Source: Variovorax sp. J22P240
GTDB taxonomy: Bacteria > Pseudomonadota > Gammaproteobacteria > Burkholderiales > Burkholderiaceae_C
Reading direction: 5' to 3'
NCBI RefSeq assembly: GCF_030316855.1
Contig: NZ_JASZYR010000017.1
Span: 53,773-117,772, forward strand
DNA length: 64,000 nucleotides
Shown here: positions 25,502 to 32,254 of the stretch, piece by piece
Layout of the letters: every line of letters begins with the position of its first letter
Numbering within the stretch: the stretch's first letter is position 1
Made by a program: the position numbers and the translations under genes
Notes under the pieces: generated by a model
Databases searched by the model: none
Seen by the model: the letters and a program-made list of their open reading frames with translations, nothing else
Told to the model about the DNA's origin: nothing

Positions 25502-26587
25502 TCAATCGCGGAGGGCGACACCCCGCGTTCCTGCTGCGACGCCCAACGGCCGCGCTCGCCCGCGCTGTTCCCGGATCGGAGCCGCTGGGGGAGCAGTTGT
25601 AGGGCGCCATGCCTTGGTGGTGCCTTGCCGGGTGCGCTTCCGCGCAGCAGTGCCCGCTGTCCCAATCATGTCAAAGAGCCACGCCAGTCCCTCGTCTTGC
25701 AAGGCCACCTTCGGTGCAACGGCTCGAATCCGGAAGCGATCCAGCCGCATTGGCGCTTCCACCGCAGCGACGCCAAATCGCGCTCCATGCATCGCGACGA
25801 AGGCCCTCGGCAGCGCGGCGACCAGATCCGTCTCGGCGATGACGGCGAGGGCAAACATGAAATTCGGAACGGTCAGCGCGATGCGTCGCGAAAGCCCCTG
25901 CTCCGCCAGGAGCCGATCGATGAAACCGAAGGCATCTCCGGTATGCGACACGAGAAGATGCTGCAAGGCGAGGAACCGGTCGACGGTCAGCTTGCCAGCG
26001 AACGAGTGGCCGACGCGCATCGCGATGACGAAGTCCTCTTCGTAAAGAACCCGCTCGGCAAAGCGCGTCGGGGCATCGTCCGTGGGGATGATGGCGATGT
26101 CCATCGCGCGCGCCTCGAGGTCGGCGAATGCGGCGCGCCATGCACGCTCGGGCGACGTTTCCCCTTGCGTGGGAAGCAACTGGCGCACGCTGATGTCAAT
26201 GCCGGGGGCGCGCTCGCGCAGCACGGTCAGAAGCGGCGGCAGGAACACCGCCGAAGCCCCGTCAGGGGCGCCGATCGTGAAACGACGCCTGGACGTCGCG
26301 GGATCGAACTTCTCCGCGGTCGAGATCACGCTTCTGACGCGTGCCAGGACGTCCCGGATGGGAGCGGCCAATTGCTCCGCACGGGCCGTGGGCACCACGC
26401 CTTTCGGCGTCTTGAGAAAGAGCGGATCGTTGAGTAGCCGGCGCAGCCTGCCGAGCCCATGACTGATCGCCGACGGCGACAGGTTCAGTCGTTCCGCCGC
26501 CCGGCCCACGTGCCGAGTCTCCAGGACCACCTCGAAGAGAAACAGCAGGTTCAGGTCGGCGCGCGCGAGATCAATCTCGTTCAGCAT
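25502..26587 (-). CDS. LysR-family regulator with extended C-terminus
   Basis: A 361-residue LysR protein of the NodD/NahR-like subgroup: DLNLLFLFEVVLETRHVGRAAERLNLSPSAISHGLGRLR at the N-terminus and a normal effector domain to about residue 300. It then continues for some 55-60 residues rich in Arg, Ala, Pro and Thr with no recognisable fold, about 15-20% longer than usual. Its stop lies 10 bp from that of the convergent benM/catR. It is divergent from the NTF2-like gene, its probable target. Confidence 0.85.
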   Translation of the reverse strand: MLNEIDLARADLNLLFLFEVVLETRHVGRAAERLNLSPSAISHGLGRLRRLLNDPLFLKTPKGVVPTARAEQLAAPIRDVLARVRSVISTAEKFDPATSRRRFTIGAPDGASAVFLPPLLTVLRERAPGIDISVRQLLPTQGETSPERAWRAAFADLEARAMDIAIIPTDDAPTRFAERVLYEEDFVIAMRVGHSFAGKLTVDRFLALQHLLVSHTGDAFGFIDRLLAEQGLSRRIALTVPNFMFALAVIAETDLVAALPRAFVAMHGARFGVAAVEAPMRLDRFRIRAVAPKVALQDEGLAWLFDMIGTAGTAARKRTRQGTTKAWRPTTAPPAAPIREQRGRARPLGVAAGTRGVALRD

Positions 26588-26597
26588 ATTGCTGAAA
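26581..26597. promoter_or_regulatory. perfect palindrome over the LysR start codon
   Basis: TTCAGCATATTGCTGAA: arms TTCAGCA/TGCTGAA around TAT. The left arm contains the start codon of the minus-strand LysR gene. Likely an autoregulatory operator also serving the divergent NTF2-like gene. Confidence 0.55.
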
Positions 26598-26698
26598 TCG
26601 TATCACTTGATTCAGGAGCTGGGCAGTGCGATCTTGTGGCTCCAGGAGGCCACGCCCGGTGGCTTTGCGACGAACGAACCTGATCAGGAGCGACCCAC

Positions 26699-27211
26699 AT
26701 GCCAGCCACGCCACATCCAGAACTCGCAGCCGAAGTCGCCGAACTCCTCCGGCAATCGCAGCAGGCCAACGCAGCCCTCATGCGCGGGGACATTCACCAC
26801 TACCTCGGACTGATCACCCACTCGGACGACTACACGCTGATGTCCCCGTTCGGAGGAACGCCGACACACGGCCCACAAATCACGAGCGAACGCTGGGAGG
26901 ACATCGGACGATTCTTCAGCAACGGCTCCTTGACGCAGGAACTCGTCCAGTCATACGCCTCGACCGACATGGTCGTTCTTGCGACGATCGAACGAGCACA
27001 CGTCGAAGTCGGCGGTTTGCCGGCGCAGGCGTGGTCGCTGCGCGTCACCTTGGTCTATTGCCGCGAAGGGAGCGGATGGCGTCTGGCGCATCGGCATGCC
27101 GACCCGCTCGTCAACGGCATCAGCCTCGAGCACGCGGCCGCGCTCGCCCGGGATCCCGAAACTGGCACTGCGCCGGAACACGCAAGCCCTGGCGTGGCCC
27201 TGGAGGTCTGA
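26699..27211 (+). CDS. NTF2-like (SnoaL/DUF4440-type) protein
   Basis: A 170-residue soluble protein with an AGGAG site before the ATG. The pattern fits an NTF2-like cone: an N-terminal helix, LITHSDDYTLMSPFGG, a middle WEDIGRFFSNG helix and the paired strands VVLATIERAHVEVGG and WSLRVTLVYCREGSGWRLAHRHAD, ending in the characteristic WR-x-x-HRH-D. Such proteins are isomerases, hydrolases or binding proteins; no active-site assignment is possible here. It is divergent from a LysR regulator. Confidence 0.7.
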   Translation: MPATPHPELAAEVAELLRQSQQANAALMRGDIHHYLGLITHSDDYTLMSPFGGTPTHGPQITSERWEDIGRFFSNGSLTQELVQSYASTDMVVLATIERAHVEVGGLPAQAWSLRVTLVYCREGSGWRLAHRHADPLVNGISLEHAAALARDPETGTAPEHASPGVALEV

Positions 27212-27428
27212 AGCGGCCGACGCCGGCCTGGTGCCAGTGATGTGGCCGGCCGCCGGTCCCCGGCCTTCCCGGCCGCTAGAACCTCTATCGGTGCGACTTG
27301 TTCTATCGTTGCTTCGGCCCGGATTAGGTTTAGGCTGCCTCGCTGCATGTGCGGGCTGCGCTCTCTCCATGGAGCGGGCTCCGCTGCGCCGTCAGGGTGA
27401 CGGCTGACAATCGTGAAGTAAAGGGCCA

Positions 27429-27929
27429 ATGTCTTGCACTATCCGCTCTGTCGGTGACCTCGCGCAGTTGCCTGACGACGAACTGCTCGCGTGTCTCGGA
27501 CGGTTGCGCGCTGCGATTCACGAGGCAAAGCGCAAGCATGCGGCCGCACGACGCGAGGCACGAATTCCTGCAGACAAGGCGTTTGAGTTTCACACGTTCG
27601 AATGGCGCCCTAAAGGTCCCCAGCGTCTTGCGGCCCCGAGCAAACTCAGCCCACAAACTCCAATCGAAGAAATTCCCGTTCGCGCTAGTGCCCGTGAGGC
27701 TCTGTCCGAACTCAACATCTTCTGCGTCGATGACCTGTCAGCCATCAGCGAGCAAGAGCTCATGATGAAGCAAGCAATCGGTGCGAAGACTCTGAATCGC
27801 CTTCGCGAAGTGCTGGCGTGTGTCGGCCTGGATTTTCTGCCGAATCCCACCGACCAGTTGACTGCATGCGCAGGACGCCGAAGGTCCGTCGATGCGCCAG
27901 GCAACGTGGGTGCGACGAGCAATGAGTGA
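27429..27929 (+). CDS. small protein with RNA polymerase alpha-CTD-like domain
   Basis: A 166-residue protein not recognised as a named family. Residues about 7-45 form a charged helical segment with LPDDELLACLGRLRAAIHEAKRKH. Residues about 76-138 align without gaps to the C-terminal domain of bacterial RNA polymerase alpha: IPVRASAREALSELNI, then VDDLSAISEQEL, IGAKTLNRLREVLACVGL (helix-hairpin-helix signature G-x-K-[ST]-L...L-x-x-x-GL). By eye the DNA-contacting Arg265 and Asn268 of E. coli alpha are not kept, while Gly296 and Lys298 are. There is no N-terminal assembly domain, so it is not an alpha subunit. Its last codons overlap the next gene by 8 bp, implying coupling. Confidence 0.7.
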   Translation: MSCTIRSVGDLAQLPDDELLACLGRLRAAIHEAKRKHAAARREARIPADKAFEFHTFEWRPKGPQRLAAPSKLSPQTPIEEIPVRASAREALSELNIFCVDDLSAISEQELMMKQAIGAKTLNRLREVLACVGLDFLPNPTDQLTACAGRRRSVDAPGNVGATSNE

Positions 27930-28476
27930 ATGCGTCGATTGGGTGGCGCTGTATGCCTATCCGTCACACCTCCTGAAGCTACAGCCCGGGGACGCTGGCA
28001 TCTTCGTTTGTCCGCCGGCCTGGAGAGGACGGCTGAGCACTGTGTGCGGAGTCTGGCTCAAAGGCCATACCGACTGGGCCTCTTACTTTCCAGATGGCAC
28101 TCCCTGGAAGCATGTGTTCTGGACCGAGGCCGATGCGGAGGGTCTGAGGGTGGTGCGTGCACCCTTGTCAGAACAGGCTCGCGGCGTGTGCTCAAGGAGA
28201 TTCAGATCCTTGCCCCGCGGTGACGTCCAGCCTCGTCGTACGGAAGCGCTGGAGGGAATCTTCGCCACCTGGTCGACCAGGAGTGCGAAGCATGCCCCAG
28301 CAGGCGACACCGAACACCGGAGGAAACCGGTTGCCCCGTCTCCTCGGAAGTGCAAGAACTGTTCTACAGCCGATGATCTGCACCTTCGTGCAACAGCCAC
28401 AGCCAAGCAGCCGTTTCCGACGCCTCCAAGCGTTCGGCTCGACCCGCAAGCGGACAACGTCCCCAAGGAAGCGTAG
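27922..28476 (+). CDS. unrecognised protein, paralogue of the gene at 57.9 kb
   Basis: A 184-residue protein of no family I recognise. The first 100 residues are conserved with the second copy at 57882-58289 at roughly 70% identity by eye: DWVALYxYPSHL, LxPGDxGIFVCP, WRGRL, TVCG, FPxGTPW, then TEADAEGLRVVRAPL. The block GIFVCPxxWRGRLxTVCG hints at a compact beta-rich domain. The last 80 residues, rich in K, R and P with a CKNC pair, are not shared. No signal peptide. The ATG at 27922 lies inside the alpha-CTD-like gene and matches the paralogue start. Confidence 0.65.
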   Translation: MSECVDWVALYAYPSHLLKLQPGDAGIFVCPPAWRGRLSTVCGVWLKGHTDWASYFPDGTPWKHVFWTEADAEGLRVVRAPLSEQARGVCSRRFRSLPRGDVQPRRTEALEGIFATWSTRSAKHAPAGDTEHRRKPVAPSPRKCKNCSTADDLHLRATATAKQPFPTPPSVRLDPQADNVPKEA

Positions 28477-28584
28477 CAGTCAGCGAATCCAGCAACAAAT
28501 CTCATGAACGTTCGCTGGTTGCCGGCGGATCGCAAGCTCTCGAGGTTCAATGCAGAGGTCACGGACAATTTTCCGTGCGGCAAT

Positions 28585-29037
28585 CTAATCCACGTAGTCC
28601 ACCAACAGCAGCGAAACCGCGCGCAGGAACGCGAGCTCGCACGGCTTTACTTCGCAGCGATCCATGTCGAAGTGACACAGCATTCCACACGCGGGTCCGC
28701 CCCCCACCGGCATCAGCACCAGCCCGCAAAAGGAGATGATCGGGCTGCCGGATGTGTCGATGCGACTATCCTGGCTGCAGTCCGATGAGACGAAATCGCC
28801 GCGTGCCAGCGTGAGCCTGGCCAAGTCGTTCAAAAGCAGGGCACTTTGCAGATGGGCGCGGTTTTCGCCGAAGCGATCAAAAACACAAACAGGTTGCAAT
28901 GCTCCGAGGTGGACGCGGTGCAGAGCCGTGTAGCGGAAGTTCGTTCGATCGTTCAGAAGTTGCAGCGCCGAAGTGAGGCCGTGGTCAAGTCGAGCCTTGA
29001 AGGTCAGCAGCTGATCCTCGAAGGGAATTTCGATCAT
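28585..29037 (-). CDS. single-domain GAF protein
   Basis: A 150-residue protein that is almost entirely a GAF-like domain: an N-terminal helix with LDHGLTSALQLLNDRTNFRYTALHRV, a central AHLQSALLLNDLARL-containing region, and SGSPIISFCGLVLMPVG followed by CGMLCHFDMDRCEVKP, the strand pair seen in stand-alone GAF proteins of proteobacteria. Ligand unknown. The start at 29037 begins 13 bp after the small upstream gene; in-frame upstream ATGs would overlap that gene. No strong ribosome site. Confidence 0.65.
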   Translation of the reverse strand: MIEIPFEDQLLTFKARLDHGLTSALQLLNDRTNFRYTALHRVHLGALQPVCVFDRFGENRAHLQSALLLNDLARLTLARGDFVSSDCSQDSRIDTSGSPIISFCGLVLMPVGGGPACGMLCHFDMDRCEVKPCELAFLRAVSLLLVDYVD

Positions 29038-29050
29038 CAGGTCGCCGCGG

Positions 29051-29257
29051 CTAGTCGACGAAAACTTCCCTGATCGAGTCGCCCGCATCGCGCTCGCTCC
29101 CATCCCTGAATCCCCTGACGACCTCGGCGCACTCGTCAGCGACGAGCAAGCCGAAGTCCCGCAACTTCATGGGCAGCGAATCACCGGGCTTGATCAGCAT
29201 TGCCGCCGTTGCGCAGCGCCGGAATATCTCGTCTGGCGCTTCGATGTTGATTGCCAT
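29051..29257 (-). CDS. small conserved-looking protein of unknown function
   Basis: A 68-residue protein with a GGAGGC site before its ATG at 29257. It is acidic and probably helical: IEAPDEIFRRCATAAM, then PMKLRDFGLLVADECAEVVRGFRDG. No family recognised. It precedes the GAF gene by 13 bp and is probably co-transcribed with it. Confidence 0.55.
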   Translation of the reverse strand: MAINIEAPDEIFRRCATAAMLIKPGDSLPMKLRDFGLLVADECAEVVRGFRDGSERDAGDSIREVFVD

Positions 29258-29269
29258 GGCTTGCCTCCG

Positions 29270-29423
29270 ATCCGTTGCTTCACCCTTCGACCAACGCCGC
29301 AAGAATGCCGCGCTACGAAGAGGGGGCCCGAAAGGTCGCCGGCAAAGCTTTCAGGATCGTCGACAGCGCTGCCAGGTCTCCTTCGGCCGCGCCGATCACG
29401 ATCACATCGCGGCGCGGGATCAC
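29270..29423 (-). pseudogene. remnant of a CheB-like methylesterase domain
   Basis: From a GTG at 29423 with a GAGGTG site, the frame reads IPRRDVIVIGAAEGDLAAL followed by STILKALPATFRAP, then stops at 29313. This is the opening of the CheB catalytic domain (V-I-G-A-S-x-G-G-x-x-A-L ... LP). In another frame the sequence continues as LFVARHSCGVGRRV, the expected next strand and loop, so one base appears lost in a C-run near 29327. The rest of the domain is missing, cut off by the small gene downstream. A non-functional fragment of a chemotaxis-like or sensory protein. Confidence 0.5.
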
Positions 29424-29597
29424 GGGCTGTCGACACCTCGGCGAGGTGCGTCGTCTCGCCGATCTGACCGAGGCAGCGCGGCACCAAAGTCGTAGGTCCG
29501 CGTTTTGAAATCCCGGCTTCGGTCGCCGCTCCGGTGGGATAGAAAATATAGCACTGCATAGCTAGTCTATCCACCGCCACGGTCGCGTCACGGGTAC

Positions 29598-30215
29598 TTA
29601 TCGGAACCGCTTGCTGAACTCGCGCACGACGCCCACGACCTTCGCTCCATCCAGCGGCTTGATCGGGTAGCGCGAGTTGAGCGGCTTCAGATACAGGTCG
29701 CCGCCGTCCCTGATGAGTTGCTTGAAGGTGGTGGCTCCGTCGTCGCTGAGCGCAATGACGTAATCGCCCGGCACGGCGGCCAATTCGGGTTCCACGACGA
29801 TGATCGAGCCCGGCGGAAACGAATCGCCCGCTTCACTCACCATGCTGTCGCCCTGGACAGCGAGCGCGTAGGTATGGCGCTTGACCGGTACCGACACGGG
29901 CACCGTGTCGAACTTGCCCTTCGGCTTGAAGTTGTCGATGACGGTGTAGTCGCCTGCCTCGACTTCGGACACCAGGGGCACTTCAGCGCGCATGGCGACG
30001 CCCTGGCCGGCGTTCGAGCCGCCCGACACCAACTCGGCCACGGAGATTCCCAGCAAGGTCGCAACGCGATGCTGGTTGCTTCGCTTGGGCGCCGTGCCGC
30101 CTGGTCTTTCCCATTGTTGGACCGCTCCTCGACTGACTCCGACAGCGTCAGCGAATTGCTGTTCGCTCATTCCAAGGTTCCGGCGCCCTTCCCGGATCAG
30201 TCGATGGCTGCTCAT
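29598..30215 (-). CDS. phage-type S24 (LexA/CI-like) repressor A
   Basis: A 205-residue self-cleaving-type repressor. The N-terminal HTH has REGRRNLGMSEQQFADAVGVSRGAVQQWER; the C-terminal S24 peptidase domain has the catalytic serine in VQGDSMVS (about residue 125) and lysine in TTFKQLI (about 165). The putative cleavage site Ala-Gly occurs in VEAGDY just before the domain. All parts for RecA-stimulated autocleavage are therefore present. It is divergent from a second repressor of the same family 150 bp away. No phage structural genes are in view. Confidence 0.85.
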   Translation of the reverse strand: MSSHRLIREGRRNLGMSEQQFADAVGVSRGAVQQWERPGGTAPKRSNQHRVATLLGISVAELVSGGSNAGQGVAMRAEVPLVSEVEAGDYTVIDNFKPKGKFDTVPVSVPVKRHTYALAVQGDSMVSEAGDSFPPGSIIVVEPELAAVPGDYVIALSDDGATTFKQLIRDGGDLYLKPLNSRYPIKPLDGAKVVGVVREFSKRFR

Positions 30216-30365
30216 GGCCGAAGACTACTGGTGGCGTTGGATAGAAGTTTAATCCTAGATAGGCTTTCTTGCGGGAGCCGGAGCCGTGACAAGCCATCAC
30301 TGCTGCCAGGTAGGACGATCTCGCCAGTGGCAGATGGGCGAGTGGACACCCATCACAATCCGTCT

Positions 30366-31055
30366 ATGGCCTCCCTCTCGGACCATGGGCAAGTCTGCCC
30401 CCTCTGCTGTTCGGCCCTCCGCGCGCGAACCTTGGAGCTGAAAGACGTTCGTGAGTTGATCACCGAAGGTCGCCGGAAGCTTGCCATGAGTGTTGACACC
30501 TTTGCCCGGGGGGCCGGCGTCACGCGCGCCGCCGTGCAGCAATGGGAACGGCTCGGCGGAACGTCACCCAACCGCAGCCACCGCCCGGCGGTCGCGCGGC
30601 TCCTCGGCATGTCGGTCGAGGAGTTTCTCTCGGGAGGGCCTCGCCCCTTGGACAAATGGCGTCGTCGTGGCGTTCGGGTGCTGTCGGCGGTCGAAGCCGG
30701 CGGCTTTGCCAACATCGACAACTTCGGTCCTCTCAGCGAATTGGAGACCGTGTTCGTCACTGTTGACGTCCAGCGGCATACCTTTGCACTGCGGGTTCAC
30801 GGCGAAAGCATGCGAAGCAAAGGCGTGAATTCGTTTCCGCCAGGCACCATCGTCGTGATCGAGCCAGACATGAAAGCCCGGCCTGGCGATTTCGTGATCG
30901 TCCAGAACCGTGCGAAGCAGGCGACGTTCAAGCAACTGGTATTGATCGACGAAGTGTCCTGCTTGAAGCCGCTGAACAAGCGATTCAAGACTCGGCCGCT
31001 TGGCGACGGCGTCATCATTGGCGTCGTGCGAGAAGCCATCTGGCACCTTCGCTAG
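30366..31055 (+). CDS. phage-type S24 (LexA/CI-like) repressor B
   Basis: About 229 residues, clearly homologous to the divergent repressor A over its whole length. HTH ITEGRRKLAMSVDTFARGAGVTRAAVQQWER; cleavage pair Ala-Gly in VEAGGF; catalytic serine in VHGESMRS and lysine in ATFKQLV. Compared with A it has about 25 extra N-terminal residues with CPLCC if the ATG at 30366 is used; no ribosome site supports that start, and initiation further in cannot be excluded. Two S24 proteins back to back suggest mutual regulation. Confidence 0.8.
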   Translation: MASLSDHGQVCPLCCSALRARTLELKDVRELITEGRRKLAMSVDTFARGAGVTRAAVQQWERLGGTSPNRSHRPAVARLLGMSVEEFLSGGPRPLDKWRRRGVRVLSAVEAGGFANIDNFGPLSELETVFVTVDVQRHTFALRVHGESMRSKGVNSFPPGTIVVIEPDMKARPGDFVIVQNRAKQATFKQLVLIDEVSCLKPLNKRFKTRPLGDGVIIGVVREAIWHLR

Positions 31056-31152
31056 ATGGCCACTCGGCGCGATCAACAACGCGACGGAAGGTGAGTCTCG
31101 AGGTTGGAACTGTCACGCGCTGCGGCTCCCTTGCGCGCGATGATCGAGTGCG

Positions 31153-31269
31153 TCACCTCCGCGAACAGGAGTGCCACCAGGTTCCGAGCGCAGAGGCCAC
31201 ACTCGGCAGGATGCCGGCAACGACGAAGCTGTCGGTTCCCATCGCGAACATGCCGAAGGCCAGAACCAT
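31153..31269 (-). pseudogene. N-terminal remnant of an MFS transporter
   Basis: A 38-codon frame from an ATG at 31269: MVLAFGMFAMGTDSFVVAG then ILPSVASALGT. This is the first helix of an MFS efflux protein (pattern A-x-F-A-x-G-T-x-x-F-V-x-A-G-x-L-P-x-I-A). It breaks off after LGT and stops at 31153. Only this helix is recognisable. Confidence 0.4.
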
Positions 31270-31604
31270 TGGTCGAGTATCGATACCTGAAGGGTTGTGC
31301 GATCCATGTGGACGCCATGACGAAATCGCGGCGCCGCAATGGAACTGACGTTGTTTCAGCGCCGAGATGAACCGTGTTCAACTGGGTACGGGCAGGCGCG
31401 ACGCGAGCGACTCCTCGACGGCTGCTCGGGCCGCTTTTCACAATCGTCCCGCGCAGCCCGGTGTGACCCACGTCGTGCTCGTCGCACCCATGCCAGAGCG
31501 CCCGCATGATCGAAGTTCCGGCTTGCCGCATCGCGGAGCCCTCCGAGCACACGCTCGAACGGGGAATCGCCAGGGTCATGCTGACCATCGATTCCCCGGC
31601 CCAT
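31270..31604. other. region without a recognisable gene
   Basis: Between the MFS and nitroreductase remnants. Several overlapping open frames on both strands have no motif I recognise and arginine/serine-rich shadow composition. No structured RNA or repeat seen. Confidence 0.5.
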
Positions 31605-32160
31605 ACCACGGCGGCACCGCCAGGGATGATCTTGCCAACTCGCTGGTCGCGGCTGTCCGTGCCGAGCACGCACCAGCGCCCGGCCACTTCCCGGACCCGT
31701 TGCCGAACGTCTTTCGCACGAGACGGATGGACTTCGCTCGCGCTACTACGCCTCGCTCGGTATCGATCGCAACGACACCCCGGCTCGGGCGCGCCAGACC
31801 GAGCGGAACTTCTCGTTCTTCGGGGCGCCCGTGGGCCTGATCTTCTGCATCGACCGCAGGTTGAAGTCGCACGGCGGGATCGACCTCGGCCTTTTCGCTC
31901 AGAACGTGATGATCGCCGCGAAGGCGCGTGGCGTCGACTCATGCCCGCAGATCGCCTTCGCGCCCTTTCATGACCTGATCGCGTCGCACCTGCCGATGCC
32001 GCCGGAAGAGGTGACCGCCTTCGGCATGTCCATGGGATACGGCGACCCGGATGCGCAAGTGAACCAAACAAGGATGCCGCGGGAGCGCGTGCATGACTTC
32101 GCGCGAGCCTTTCGCATGGCGATCGGTTGGCGCAACACCCCTCAGGCGCTCGCCGCTTGA
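31605..32160 (+). pseudogene. nitroreductase-family remnant, frameshifted and truncated
   Basis: The C-terminal two-thirds of a nitroreductase is readable in two frames. The first gives FPDPLPNVFRTRRMDFARA up to about 31750; the second gives RYYASLGIDRNDTPARAR, NFSFFGAPVGLIFCIDRRL, DLGLFAQNVMIAAKARG and CPQIAFAPFHDLI, with GMSMGYGDPDAQVNQ and the stop at 32158-32160. These are the standard FMN-binding and dimer-interface blocks. The N-terminal RRSVR block and most of the first 80 residues are missing. Probably non-functional. Confidence 0.7.
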
Positions 32161-32254
32161 CCTGGTCAATCACTTCTACGAGTCCATCAGCAAGCGCTGG
32201 CAGCGCGAGACCTGCCCCGGCATCGCTGGCTGCGAGGCAAAGCGGGGGCGGAGT

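Noticed and set aside
25715..25740. GGCTCGAATCC, another T-loop-like sequence
   Set aside because: It lies inside the LysR coding region with no surrounding cloverleaf.
27429..27929. A second RNA polymerase alpha subunit gene
   Set aside because: Only the C-terminal domain is matched; the N-terminal assembly domain is absent and the protein is half the needed length.
29598..31055. An intact prophage around the S24 repressors
   Set aside because: No integrase, terminase, capsid, tail or lysis genes are encoded nearby.
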